The notes: generated by a model not told the origin, from the sequence alone. A stretch of 64,000 nucleotides of DNA from JAGSOU01 sp049974865 (GCA_049974865.1 JBNGCX010000006.1:28690-92689); one strand, 5' to 3'. Counted from the first letter of the stretch, positions 26,085 through 34,897 are shown. Translations and numbers: made by a program.

Positions 26085-28067
26085 ATGGCACAAAACGGAA
26101 TTTTTCACATGAACCGCCGAACATTTCTGGCCGGCACGACTGCAGGGGCGTCCTTGATCGCGCTGCATCCCTTCTCGGCCTATGCCGCCGCCAACCAGGC
26201 GCATCTGCGCCTGATGGAAACCACGGACCTGCATGTGCATGTCTATCCCTACGATTATTACTCGGACCGCCCGGTGGACACGGTGGGCCTGGCCCGCACC
26301 GCCGCACATATCAACGCCGTGCGTGCCGAGGCCACAAATTCGCTGCTTCTCGACAACGGCGACTTCCTGCAGGGCAACCCGATGGGCGACTACATCGCCT
26401 ACGAGCGGGGCATGAAGGAAGGCGACATGCACCCGGTGATCACCGCGATGAACAGCGTGGGCTTCGACGCCTCCACCCTTGGCAACCACGAGTTCAACTA
26501 TGGCCTCGACTTCCTGACCAAGGCGCTGGCCGGGGCCGCCTTCCCCTTCGTCAGCGCCAACGTGGTCAAGAAAATGGGCGCCGCGCCCACCGCCGACGCC
26601 ACGCTGATCAAGCCCTACCTGATCCTCGAACGCAGCCTCACCGACGGCGCGGGCAACACCCACCCGATCAAGATCGGCCTGATCGGCTTCGTCCCGCCGC
26701 AGATCATGAACTGGGACCGCCGCCACCTGGAAGGCAATGTCCAGACCCGCGACATCGTCGAGACCGCCCGCGCCTACGTGCCCCAGATGAAGGAAGAGGG
26801 CGCCGATATCATCATCGCGCTCAGCCATTCCGGCATCGGCGCGGCGGATCATGTCGAGGGGATGGAGAACGCCTCGGTCCCGCTGGCCGCGGTCGAGGGG
26901 ATCGACGCGATCCTGACCGGGCACAGTCACCTCGAATTCCCCGGCCCGAAATTCGAGGGGTTCCCCGGCGTCGACGCCGAGAACGGCACCATCCACGGCA
27001 AGCCCGCGGTCATGGCCGGGTTCTGGGGCTCTCACATGGGCCTGATCGACCTGATGCTGGAGCGCGACGGCAACGCGTGGCGCATCGCCGCCCACAGTTC
27101 CACGCTGCGCCCGATCTACAAGCGCAAGGAGGACCGCTCGATTACCGCGCTGGTGGAAAGCGTGCCGGCGGTGCTGGACTCGGTCGCCAAGGAGCATGAA
27201 GAGACGCTGGCCTATGTACGCCGGGCGGTGGGCAAGACCGCGGCCCCGCTGCACAGCTATTTCGCGCTGGTGGCCGACGACCCGTCGGTGCAGATCGTCT
27301 CGATCGCGCAGAAATGGTATATCGAGCAGATGCTCAAGGGCTCCGAGCACGAGGGGCTGCCGATCCTCTCGGCCGCGGCACCCTTCAAGGCCGGGGGCCG
27401 CGGCGGGCCGGACTATTACACCGACGTGCCCGCGGGCGACGTGGCGATCAAGAACGTGGCCGACCTCTATCTCTACCCCAACACCGTGCGCGCGGTGCGG
27501 GTGACCGGCGCACAGGTCAAGGAGTGGCTGGAACGGTCGGCGGGGATGTTCAACCAGATCGAGCCGGGTAAGCCCGACCAGGTGCTGCTGAACGACAATT
27601 TCCCCAGCTACAATTTCGACGTCATCGACGGGGTGGAATACGAGATCGACCTCAGCCAGCCCGCGAAATACGAAGACAGGACGGGCGAATTGGTGAACCC
27701 CGACGCCAACCGCATCGTGAACCTGACCTACCAGGGCCAGCCGGTCGATCCGGAGGCGGAGTTCATCATCGCCACCAACAACTACCGCGCGGGCGGCGGC
27801 GGGCATTTCCCGGGCGCCGACGGCTCGACCACCGTGTTCGAGGCGCCGGACACCAACCGCGACGTGATCGTGCGCTATATCGTGGAACAGGGCACCATCA
27901 ACCCCACGGCCGACGGCAACTGGCGGTTCAAGTCGCTGCCGGGCACCACGGTGCTGTTCGACACCGGCCCCAAGGCGGCGCAATACGCCGACCAGGTGCC
28001 CGGCGTGTCGCTGGAACCGGCCGGAGAAGGCCCTGACGGTTTCGCCCGCTTCCGCATCCGGCTGTAA
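26085..28067 (+). CDS. cpdB: 2',3'-cyclic-nucleotide 2'-phosphodiesterase / 3'-nucleotidase (CpdB-like)
   Basis: This 660-residue exported enzyme has an N-terminal NRRTFLAGTTAGAS stretch resembling a twin-arginine signal. A calcineurin-like metallophosphatase domain follows (TTDLHVH, DNGDFLQG, LGNHEFNYG, GHSHLEFPG), then a C-terminal 5'-nucleotidase domain (about 360-620). It releases phosphate and nucleosides from RNA breakdown products in the periplasm. The ATG at 26085 has GGAG seven bases before it; a second ATG at 26109 just before the RR motif is possible. A PHO-like site upstream suggests induction at low phosphate. Confidence 0.9.
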   Translation: MAQNGIFHMNRRTFLAGTTAGASLIALHPFSAYAAANQAHLRLMETTDLHVHVYPYDYYSDRPVDTVGLARTAAHINAVRAEATNSLLLDNGDFLQGNPMGDYIAYERGMKEGDMHPVITAMNSVGFDASTLGNHEFNYGLDFLTKALAGAAFPFVSANVVKKMGAAPTADATLIKPYLILERSLTDGAGNTHPIKIGLIGFVPPQIMNWDRRHLEGNVQTRDIVETARAYVPQMKEEGADIIIALSHSGIGAADHVEGMENASVPLAAVEGIDAILTGHSHLEFPGPKFEGFPGVDAENGTIHGKPAVMAGFWGSHMGLIDLMLERDGNAWRIAAHSSTLRPIYKRKEDRSITALVESVPAVLDSVAKEHEETLAYVRRAVGKTAAPLHSYFALVADDPSVQIVSIAQKWYIEQMLKGSEHEGLPILSAAAPFKAGGRGGPDYYTDVPAGDVAIKNVADLYLYPNTVRAVRVTGAQVKEWLERSAGMFNQIEPGKPDQVLLNDNFPSYNFDVIDGVEYEIDLSQPAKYEDRTGELVNPDANRIVNLTYQGQPVDPEAEFIIATNNYRAGGGGHFPGADGSTTVFEAPDTNRDVIVRYIVEQGTINPTADGNWRFKSLPGTTVLFDTGPKAAQYADQVPGVSLEPAGEGPDGFARFRIRL

Positions 28068-28085
28068 ACGGAGCGGCAAACCGAA

Positions 28086-28113
28086 AAAGGGCGCCGAAAC
28101 CGGCGCCCTTTCC
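28086..28113. terminator. Bidirectional terminator between cpdB and the peroxiredoxin gene
   Basis: AAAGGGCGCC-GAAACC-GGCGCCCTTT is a perfect stem flanked by A and T runs, so it can end transcripts from either side. It sits in the 64-base gap between two convergent genes. Confidence 0.85.
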
Positions 28114-28131
28114 CTTGTGCGGTCAACCCGA

Positions 28132-28788
28132 TCAGATCTGGCGGGTGGCGAAGTACCAGTCCACCACCTCCGCGCCTTCGGCGGCCTCGCCGGCCAGGCG
28201 GGCCTGCGCGGCCTCGGCGGTGGGCGGGGTCGGGACGATCACCGCGTCGCCCGGCTTCCAGTTCTCGGGCATGGCGCATTTGTTCTCGTCCGCGGCCTGC
28301 AGGGCCACCACCAGGCGGTGGATCTCGTCAACCGAGCGGCCGGCGTTCATCGGGTAGTAGACCATGGCGCGCAGGATGCCCTCGGGGTCGATGATGAAGG
28401 TCGCGCGCACGGCGGCGGTATCCGAGGCGCCGGGCTGGATCATGCCATAGGCGTTGGCCACCTTCATGTTCAGATCGGCGATGATCGGGAACTTGATCTC
28501 GACGCCCCATTTCTCCTTGATGTTCAGCATCCAGGCGATGTGCGAATAGTGGCTGTCGATGGACAGGCCCAGCAACTCCACGTTCATCGCGGCAAATTCG
28601 TCCTGCTTGCCGGCGAAGGCCATGAACTCGGTGGTGCAGACCGGGGTGAAGTCGGCCGGGTGCGAGAACAGGATCAGCCACTTGCCGCGGTAATCCTCCA
28701 GCGACTTTTCCCCATCGGTGGTCAGGGCGGTGAAGGCCGGGGCGGGCTTGTTCAGTTGCGGGCCGGTGAGTTCGATCGTGTCGGTCAT
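28132..28788 (-). CDS. 1-Cys (Prx6-type) peroxiredoxin
   Basis: This 218-residue peroxidase has the catalytic motif PADFTPVCTTEF (P44, T48, peroxidatic C51), R128 in the AAVRATF segment, and the long C-terminal dimerisation part (WKPGDAVIVP) of the Prx6 class. A second cysteine (C171, DENKCAMPENW) is at a position seen in some members, but the class usually needs an external reductant. It detoxifies peroxides in the cytoplasm. The start follows AGGAGAG. It is divergent from an OxyR-type regulator, its likely controller. Confidence 0.93.
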   Translation of the reverse strand: MTDTIELTGPQLNKPAPAFTALTTDGEKSLEDYRGKWLILFSHPADFTPVCTTEFMAFAGKQDEFAAMNVELLGLSIDSHYSHIAWMLNIKEKWGVEIKFPIIADLNMKVANAYGMIQPGASDTAAVRATFIIDPEGILRAMVYYPMNAGRSVDEIHRLVVALQAADENKCAMPENWKPGDAVIVPTPPTAEAAQARLAGEAAEGAEVVDWYFATRQI

Positions 28789-28857
28789 TTCTTGCTCTCC
28801 TGTGTCGGTGCTGCGGGGCGCCGTGCCCTGCGATGAGACTGAGATAGCCCCTTCCAT

Positions 28858-28874
28858 TTCATTTCTGAAACGAA
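28858..28874 (+). promoter_or_regulatory. Candidate LysR/OxyR operator in the peroxiredoxin-oxyR gap
   Basis: TTCATTTCTGAAACGAA is a near-perfect inverted repeat: two base pairs deviate around one central base. It sits in the AT-rich divergent region, 34 bases before the oxyR start. LysR regulators commonly bind such T-N11-A palindromes next to their own gene. Confidence 0.55.
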
Positions 28875-28908
28875 TAAAAAGCATGAAAGAAATCGGGAAA
28901 TTGAATTA

Positions 28909-29817
28909 ATGATCCTGCCCACCCTGCGCCAGCTCCGCTTTCTCGTGGCCCTCGCGGACGAGCTTCACTTCGGCCGGGCGGCCGAGGCCTGCCATGTCAC
29001 GCAATCCACCCTTTCCAACGGCCTGAAAGAGCTGGAGGGGCTGCTGGGCGCGCAGCTGGCCGAACGCACCAAGCGCAGCGTGCTGATGACGCCCCTGGGC
29101 GAAGATATCGCCGAGCGCGCCCGCGCCATGCTCGCCGAGGCGCAGGATATCGTCGACCTGGCACAGCGGCAGGCCGGGCTGCTCAGCGGCCCCTTGCGTC
29201 TGGGCACGATCCCCACGGTCGGACCGTTCCTCCTGCCCCGCGCGCTGCCGGAACTGCGCGAACGCTTCCCCGGCCTTCAACTCTACCTGCGCGAAGAGCT
29301 TACCGAGCAACTCATCAAGGGGCTGCGCGCCGGGCGGCTGGACGCGATCCTGATCGCGCGCCCCTTCGATATCGGCGATCTCGAGTTCGAAACGCTGTTC
29401 GAAGACGGCTATCAGCTCGCCACCGCGCCCGGCCATCCGCTGGCGGGCCGCAAGGTTCTCGCCGGCCCGGATCTGGCTGGCGAGAACCTGCTGCTGCTTG
29501 AGCGCGGTCACTGCCTGCAACGCCACGCGCTTTCGGCCTTCCCCGAAGCCGGCGCACGGCAGGACGAAACCTTCGCCGCCACCTCGCTGGCGACGCTGGT
29601 GGCCATGGTCGAGGAGGGGCTGGGAATCACCCTGCTGCCGCAACTGGCCATCGACGCGGGCGCCGCACGCCACGCCGACCTGAGCCTCGTGCCGCTCAGG
29701 GGCGCCTGCCCGCGCCATGTCGTGCTGGCCTGGCGGCGCAGCTCGGCCCGGACCGAGGAGTTTCGCCAACTGGCCGAGGCCCTGCGCGAGGCCCGCGCCG
29801 CGCTGGATCACGGCTGA
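28909..29817 (+). CDS. LysR-family regulator, OxyR-like, resolving cysteine absent
   Basis: This 302-residue LysR protein has an N-terminal winged helix (LRFLVALADELHFGRAAEACHVTQSTLSNGLKELE) and a substrate/sensor domain. It resembles OxyR in LRLGTIPTVGPFLLP, GLRAGRLDAILIA and LLLLERGHCLQRHAL. The sensor cysteine matches C202. The partner cysteine, expected nine residues on (as C208 pairs with C199 in E. coli), is F211. The divergent peroxiredoxin supports a peroxide-response role. Sensing may use a one-cysteine mechanism or another cysteine (C28). It could also be a LysR paralogue of OxyR with a different signal. Confidence 0.82.
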   Translation: MILPTLRQLRFLVALADELHFGRAAEACHVTQSTLSNGLKELEGLLGAQLAERTKRSVLMTPLGEDIAERARAMLAEAQDIVDLAQRQAGLLSGPLRLGTIPTVGPFLLPRALPELRERFPGLQLYLREELTEQLIKGLRAGRLDAILIARPFDIGDLEFETLFEDGYQLATAPGHPLAGRKVLAGPDLAGENLLLLERGHCLQRHALSAFPEAGARQDETFAATSLATLVAMVEEGLGITLLPQLAIDAGAARHADLSLVPLRGACPRHVVLAWRRSSARTEEFRQLAEALREARAALDHG

Positions 29818-29857
29818 GCGACCCTTGCGAATCCGGCGCATGGCGCCTATGTAGCCA

Positions 29858-29957
29858 GTCGAGAGGTTGGCGCGGGCGAGCGTCTCGCCAACCCGGTCAG
29901 GTCCGGAAGGAAGCAGCCGTAACGAGTCCCGCTTGGGTCGCTGTCCAGCCTCTCACC
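29858..29957 (+). ncRNA. ffs: Signal recognition particle RNA, small bacterial type (4.5S)
   Basis: The apical SRP domain is unmistakable: GGTCAGGTCCGGAAGG followed by AAGCAGCCGTAACGAG (about 29895-29926). The ends pair, since GAGAGGTTGG at 29861-29870 is complementary to CCAGCCTCTC at 29945-29954 with one G-U pair, closing a hairpin of about 100 nt. The RNA binds Ffh to target membrane proteins. Its place near dnaX-ybaB-recR is common in alphaproteobacteria, although here a metallo-hydrolase gene comes between. The exact ends are approximate. Confidence 0.95.
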
Positions 29958-30033
29958 TTATCCCCAGCGACAGTTTCTGCACTGTGCCTTTCTCCTGCGA
30001 CCGGCTAAGGTCGCCGAAAAAGGAGGAGATTCC

Positions 30034-30942
30034 ATGTTCAGGTTCCTGGCCGCCCTGGCCATGCTATTGCCGACGACCCTGTTCGCCAGCCCCCTGACGA
30101 CAAGCCAGATCACGCCCGGCGTATATGCCATCGTCGGCCCGTTCGACCAGCGCAACCCGGAAAACCTGGGCAACAACGCCACCTTCGGGCTGGTGGTCAC
30201 CGGCGAAGGCGCCGTGCTGATCGACGCGGGCGGCAGCTACAAGGGCGCCGAGGCCCTGCACGAGGTCATCCGCGGCCTGACCGATCAGCCCGTCACCCAT
30301 GTCATCAACACCGGCGGGCAGGACCACCGCTGGATCGGCAACAGCTACTGGCAGGCGCAGGGCGCGACCGTGATCGCCTCGGAGGACGCGGTAGCCGACC
30401 ACCAGGCCCGCGGCTCGATGCAGATGACCATGCTCGACGCCCTGATCGGCGAGGCGCTGGACGGCACCGAGCCCTCCTACGCGGATGTCACCTTTGCCGA
30501 GGACTACACCCTGACCCTGGGCGGCACCACGCTGGAGATCACCCACGCGGGCGCCGCCCACACGCCCGGCGACAGCTTCGTCTGGCTGCCCGAACAGGGC
30601 GTGATGTTCACCGGCGACATCGTCTATGTCGGCCGCATCCTCGGCGTGATGGAGTTTTCCTCCTCCGTCGACTGGGTGGACACCTTCGAGGCCATGGCCG
30701 CGCATGAGCCGGAACACGTGGTGCCCGGCCACGGCCCGGCCACCGACCTCCCCACCGCCACCCGCGACACCTACGACTACCTCGTGAACCTGCGCGCCCG
30801 GATCGCCGAGCATATCGACGCCGGCGGCGATATCATGGGCGCGGTGGAGGTGGACCAGTCGGCCTTTTCCTACCTGGAGAACTTCGACCAGCTCGCCCGC
30901 CGCAACGCGCAGGAGGTGTTCAGCCAGATGGAGTGGGAATAG
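30034..30942 (+). CDS. Exported metallo-beta-lactamase-fold protein with degenerate HxHxDH motif
   Basis: This 302-residue protein has a Sec signal peptide (about 1-19) and an MBL fold resembling the quinoprotein-relay/SoxH-like hydrolases. The usual THxHxDH motif reads NTGGQDH (92-98), so both first-site histidines are replaced (T93 and G95). D97, H98, H176 (AAHTPGDS), D195 (FTGDIVY) and H233 (VPGHGPA) remain. It could bind a single metal or have lost hydrolase activity. The gene is inserted between ffs and dnaX on the same strand. The substrate is unknown. Confidence 0.8.
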   Translation: MFRFLAALAMLLPTTLFASPLTTSQITPGVYAIVGPFDQRNPENLGNNATFGLVVTGEGAVLIDAGGSYKGAEALHEVIRGLTDQPVTHVINTGGQDHRWIGNSYWQAQGATVIASEDAVADHQARGSMQMTMLDALIGEALDGTEPSYADVTFAEDYTLTLGGTTLEITHAGAAHTPGDSFVWLPEQGVMFTGDIVYVGRILGVMEFSSSVDWVDTFEAMAAHEPEHVVPGHGPATDLPTATRDTYDYLVNLRARIAEHIDAGGDIMGAVEVDQSAFSYLENFDQLARRNAQEVFSQMEWE

Positions 30943-31011
30943 CCCCCGGCGCTGGACGCCGCTGGCCCCTACCCCTACTCTCTGTCGCGCCACGCGAATC
31001 CAAGAGGCCCC

Positions 31012-32748
31012 ATGTCCGACACCGCCTACCAGGTGCTTGCCCGCAAATACCGTCCCGCCACCTTTGCCGACCTGATCGGGCAGGAGGCGATGGTGCGTAC
31101 GCTGGAAAACGCCTTCAAGGCCGACCGCATCGCGCAGGCCTTCATCCTGACGGGCATCCGGGGCACCGGCAAGACGACCACCGCGCGGATCATCTCCAAG
31201 GGGATGAACTGCATCGGGCCGGACGGCCAAGGCGGCCCCACGACCGATCCCTGCGGGGTGTGCGAGCATTGCGTCGCCATCGCCGAGGGGCGCCATGTCG
31301 ACGTAATGGAGATGGACGCGGCCTCGCGCACCGGCGTGGGCGATATCCGCGAGATCATCGACAGCGTGCATTACCGGGCGGCCAGCGCCCGCTACAAGAT
31401 CTACATCATCGACGAGGTTCACATGCTCTCGACCAGCGCATTCAACGCGCTGCTCAAGACGCTGGAGGAACCGCCCGCGCATGTGAAGTTCATCTTCGCC
31501 ACCACCGAGATCCGCAAGGTGCCGGTGACGGTTCTGTCCCGCTGCCAGCGGTTCGACCTGCGCCGGATCGAGCCCGAGGTGATGATCGCCCATCTGAAAA
31601 AGATCGCGGGGCTGGAGCAGGCCGAGATCGCCGAGGACGCGCTGGCGCTGATCACCCGCGCCGCCGAGGGCTCGGTCCGCGACGCGATGAGCCTGCTGGA
31701 CCAGGCCATAGCCCACGGCGCGGGCGAGACCACCGCCGACCAGGTGCGCGCCATGCTGGGGCTGGCTGACCGCGGCCGGGTGCTGGACCTGTTCGACATG
31801 ATCATGAAGGGCGACGCGGCGGGCGCGCTCTCCGAGCTTTCGGCGCAATATGCCGACGGCGCCGACCCGATGGCGGTGCTGCGCGACCTGGCCGAGATCA
31901 CGCATTGGATCTCGGTCATCCAGATCACGCCCGAGGCCGCCGACGACCCCACCGTCTCGCCCGACGAACGCGCCCGCGGCCAAGCCATGGCGCAGGCCCT
32001 GCCCATGCGCGCGCTGACGCGGATGTGGCAGATGCTGCTCAAGGCGCTGGAAGAGGTCGCGCAGGCCCCCAACGCCATGATGGCCGCAGAGATGGCGATC
32101 ATCCGGCTGACCCATGTCTCCACGCTGCCCTCGCCCGAGGAACTTGTGCGCAAGCTGCAGAACACGCCGCCGCCCCCGCCGAGCGGCGGCGGTGCACCGG
32201 CCCCCGGCCCGGCTGCGGGCGGCACATCGGCCATGGCAGCGCCCCGGGCCCCCGCGCCCTCGGGCGGCGGCGGACCGGTGGCCGCACTGGCCCGCGCGCC
32301 CGAGACGTCGCTCGCCCAATACGCCCGGTTCGAGCAGGTGGTGGAACTCATCCGCGCCCACCGCGACGTGAAGCTGCTGGTCGAGGTGGAAACCTATCTG
32401 CGGCTGGTCAGCTTTGCCCCCGGGCGGATCGAATTCGAGCCGACCGAGGATGCGCCGCGCGACCTGGCCGCCCGTCTTGGCAGCCGGCTGCAGGCCCTGA
32501 CCGGCGCGCGCTGGGGGGTATCGGTCGTCGGCTCGGGCGGTGGCAAGACCATCGCCGAAGAACGCGACGCCGAGCGCTTGGCGCTGGAGGCCGAGGCCAA
32601 GGAACACCCGTTGGTGCAGGCCGTTCTTGCGGCCTTTCCCGAGGCGAAGATCACAGATATCAGGACCCCCGAAGCCCTCGCCGCCGAGGCACGGGCCGAA
32701 GCCCTGCCCGAGGTCGAGGATGAGTGGGACCCGTTCGAAGAGGATTGA
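31012..32748 (+). CDS. dnaX: DNA polymerase III subunits gamma and tau
   Basis: This 578-residue protein has an AAA+ domain with Walker A GIRGTGKT (48-55), a zinc site (C67, C81, C84, C87), DEVHM Walker B and the SRC sensor motif (LSRCQRF). A Pro/Ala/Gly-rich linker (about 384-425) and a tau C-terminal domain follow. It loads the sliding clamp and ties the core polymerases together. The standard alphaproteobacterial order dnaX-ybaB-recR follows directly. I see no convincing frameshift signal for making gamma. Confidence 0.96.
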   Translation: MSDTAYQVLARKYRPATFADLIGQEAMVRTLENAFKADRIAQAFILTGIRGTGKTTTARIISKGMNCIGPDGQGGPTTDPCGVCEHCVAIAEGRHVDVMEMDAASRTGVGDIREIIDSVHYRAASARYKIYIIDEVHMLSTSAFNALLKTLEEPPAHVKFIFATTEIRKVPVTVLSRCQRFDLRRIEPEVMIAHLKKIAGLEQAEIAEDALALITRAAEGSVRDAMSLLDQAIAHGAGETTADQVRAMLGLADRGRVLDLFDMIMKGDAAGALSELSAQYADGADPMAVLRDLAEITHWISVIQITPEAADDPTVSPDERARGQAMAQALPMRALTRMWQMLLKALEEVAQAPNAMMAAEMAIIRLTHVSTLPSPEELVRKLQNTPPPPPSGGGAPAPGPAAGGTSAMAAPRAPAPSGGGGPVAALARAPETSLAQYARFEQVVELIRAHRDVKLLVEVETYLRLVSFAPGRIEFEPTEDAPRDLAARLGSRLQALTGARWGVSVVGSGGGKTIAEERDAERLALEAEAKEHPLVQAVLAAFPEAKITDIRTPEALAAEARAEALPEVEDEWDPFEED

Positions 32749-32758
32749 GGAGAACGAC

Positions 32759-33103
32759 ATGTTCAAAGGTTTGGGCGCCATGGGCGACATGGCCAAGATG
32801 ATGAAGGCCGCCAAGGAGATGCAGGGCAAGATGGCCGAACTGCAGGAAGAGCTGCACAGCATGACCGTGGTGGGCGAGGCCGGCGCGGGGCTGGTCAAGG
32901 CCACGGCCACGGCCAAGGGCGACCTAGTCACGCTCGACATCGACCCGTCGATCTTCAACCCCGACGACAAGGAAGTCGCCGAGGACCTGATCCTCGCCGC
33001 CATCAAGGACGCCCAGGCCAAGGCGCATGAGCGCGCCCAGCAGGAGATGCAAAAGCTGACCGAGGAACTGGGCCTGCCCGCGGGCATGAACATCCCCGTC
33101 TGA
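32759..33103 (+). CDS. ybaB: YbaB/EbfC nucleoid-associated protein
   Basis: This 114-residue protein starts MFKGLGAMGDMAKMMKAAKEMQGKMAELQEELHSM, the helical YbaB opening, and continues with VGEAGAGLVKATATAKGD. YbaB dimers bind DNA with little sequence preference. The start is set by GAGGAG seven bases upstream, 10 bases after the dnaX stop. Co-occurrence with dnaX and recR is a conserved operon. Confidence 0.95.
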   Translation: MFKGLGAMGDMAKMMKAAKEMQGKMAELQEELHSMTVVGEAGAGLVKATATAKGDLVTLDIDPSIFNPDDKEVAEDLILAAIKDAQAKAHERAQQEMQKLTEELGLPAGMNIPV

Positions 33104-33108
33104 GCCCC

Positions 33109-33708
33109 ATGTCCGACGCCACCCGCGACATCGAGAACCTGATCGAGATGATGGCCAAGCTGCCCGGGCTTGGCCCCCGCTCGGCCCGTCGCGCGGTGCT
33201 GCACCTGATCAAGAAGCGCGAGTTGTTGCTGACGCCGCTGGCCGACGCCATGCACGTGGTGGCGGCCACGGCGCGCGAATGCGCGCGCTGCGGCAATATC
33301 GGCACCACCGAGATCTGCGACATCTGCCGGGACGAGCGCCGCGCCACCGGCGAGCTCTGCGTGGTCGAGGACGTGGCCGATCTCTGGGCGATGGAGCGCG
33401 GCCACGCCTTCAAGGGCCGCTACCACGTGCTGGGCGGCACGCTGTCGGCGCTTGACGCCATCGGGCCGGACGAGCTGCGCATCCCGCAGCTCGTGCACCG
33501 GGTGCAGGACGAGGGCATTACCGAGGTGATCCTGGCATTGAACGCCACGGTCGACGGCCAGACCACCGCCCATTACATCGCCGACCAGCTGGAGGGGATG
33601 GGCGTGCGCGTGACCTCGCTGGCGCAGGGCGTGCCCATCGGCGGCGAGCTCGACTATCTCGACGACGGCACAATCTCGGCCGCGCTGAAGGCACGCAAAA
33701 GCTTCTGA
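33109..33708 (+). CDS. recR: Recombination mediator RecR
   Basis: This 199-residue protein has an N-terminal helix-hairpin-helix (LPGLGPRSARRAVLHLI), a C4 zinc finger (CARCGNIGTTEICDICRD, about 62-79) and a Toprim domain starting LCVVEDVADLWAMER. With RecF and RecO it loads RecA at gaps. It starts five bases after ybaB. It converges on the FAD oxidase gene with one base between the stop codons. Confidence 0.96.
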   Translation: MSDATRDIENLIEMMAKLPGLGPRSARRAVLHLIKKRELLLTPLADAMHVVAATARECARCGNIGTTEICDICRDERRATGELCVVEDVADLWAMERGHAFKGRYHVLGGTLSALDAIGPDELRIPQLVHRVQDEGITEVILALNATVDGQTTAHYIADQLEGMGVRVTSLAQGVPIGGELDYLDDGTISAALKARKSF

Positions 33709-33709
33709 T

Positions 33710-34852
33710 CTAGACGCCCGCGGCGGCCAGGCTGCATTCCGGGTCGGTCTCGCCGAACAGCGCCGCCCCGCCCATGCGTCCCAGCTCGTCCGAGTTCTTG
33801 GCCGCCCGGCCGCAGCCCGCCACGGCCACCGCCACCCGCTCGCTGACACGGTCGATGATGGGCCGGTTGTTGGGCGTGTAGGTGGTCACGCAGGCATCGC
33901 GCCGCACCGCCCGGATATCCAGGGCCGGCATCCGCGCCCGCATATGCGCCTCCAGCGCCGCCTCCACCTGCGCAGAGCCGCCGCTGCGGAACCAGGCGCT
34001 GATCGACGAGGCATCCTTCAGCGGCACGTCCTCGGGATCACCGCCCAGCTTGAGGTAGAACTTGCCGTCAGGGTAGCGGATCGGCGGCAGCATGTAGGGA
34101 TCCTCACCGTTGGGCTTGAGAAAGATCATCGAGGGCATGGCGCCTAGCCGCGCGGCCTCTTCCTCGTCCACCTCGAACAGGGCCACCGTGCGGGCATAGA
34201 CACTCAGCGGCAGCGGCTCGGCCAGCATCATGTTGGTGAAACCTCCGGCCGCCACCAGCGCCCGCTCCGCCCTGACCTCGCCCTGATCGGTCGCGATCCG
34301 CACCCCATCGGCAGCCTGCTCCACCGCCGAGACCGTCGCCGCCATCAGCCGCGCGCCCGCGCGCTCGGCCGCAATGGTTTGGGCGCGCACCAGGCGGCGG
34401 GGGCTGATATGGCCCGCACCCTTGGGTTCGTAGAGCGCCATCGTGTCGGACGGGAAGGCAAAATAAGGGAAACGCTCGGCCAGCGCCGCGCCTTCGTAAC
34501 GGGTCGCCTCGATCCCCGCCTCGCGGCGGACCTGATCCACATCTTGGATGAACCGCCCCGCCACCGGCCCCGCCATCAACACGCCCACCTCGGTGTAGAA
34601 GGGCACGCCGCTTTTCGCCTCGATCTCGCGGTAGCGGGCGATGGAGGCGCGGCTGACGCGGCTCCAGAAGGCATAGGGGTCCAGGCCCCGGGTGATCCGA
34701 CCCTCGTCGTAGTGGCTGCCGAAGACGCCGCGATGGGTGCGCTTGTCGGTCGGCTCCTCCGGGCCGATCAGCAGCACCTCGTGCCCGGCCTCGGCCAGAT
34801 GCCGCGCCGCCGCCGCCCCGATAAGCCCGCGCCCGATCACCGCGATTGTCAT
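33710..34852 (-). CDS. FAD-dependent oxidoreductase, sarcosine oxidase/SolA-like (DAO family)
   Basis: This 380-residue protein opens with a dinucleotide-binding fold, AVIGRGLIGAAAARHLAEAGHEVLLIG, and has the DAO-family GGFTNMML segment and C-terminal VAVAGCGRAAKNSDELG. The architecture matches monomeric sarcosine oxidase and N-methyltryptophan oxidase, which oxidise secondary amines with covalent FAD. The final substrate is not predictable. A strong hairpin upstream belongs to the preceding trcR transcript, so this gene probably has its own promoter. Confidence 0.8.
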   Translation of the reverse strand: MTIAVIGRGLIGAAAARHLAEAGHEVLLIGPEEPTDKRTHRGVFGSHYDEGRITRGLDPYAFWSRVSRASIARYREIEAKSGVPFYTEVGVLMAGPVAGRFIQDVDQVRREAGIEATRYEGAALAERFPYFAFPSDTMALYEPKGAGHISPRRLVRAQTIAAERAGARLMAATVSAVEQAADGVRIATDQGEVRAERALVAAGGFTNMMLAEPLPLSVYARTVALFEVDEEEAARLGAMPSMIFLKPNGEDPYMLPPIRYPDGKFYLKLGGDPEDVPLKDASSISAWFRSGGSAQVEAALEAHMRARMPALDIRAVRRDACVTTYTPNNRPIIDRVSERVAVAVAGCGRAAKNSDELGRMGGAALFGETDPECSLAAAGV

Positions 34853-34863
34853 TGCCCGCCTCC

Positions 34864-34897
34864 GTCAAAGAAAACCCGGGCGCCATGGCCCGGGTTT
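34864..34897 (-). terminator. Rho-independent terminator after trcR
   Basis: A perfect 10-base-pair stem (AAACCCGGGC/GCCCGGGTTT) with a six-base loop is followed on the minus strand by TTTTCTTT. It lies about 28 bases past the trcR stop. Confidence 0.85.

Noticed and set aside
31585..31620. Possible programmed frameshift site in dnaX (GAAAAAG)
   Set aside because: It lacks the full A-AAA-AAG heptamer and lies before the linker, and no downstream stem-loop with an upstream anti-SD was seen.
30064..33849. Very long open frame (over 1200 codons) on the minus strand across the MBL, dnaX, ybaB and recR genes
   Set aside because: It is antisense to four clear genes with intact catalytic motifs, has arginine- and histidine-rich, domain-free composition, and is an expected by-product of high GC.
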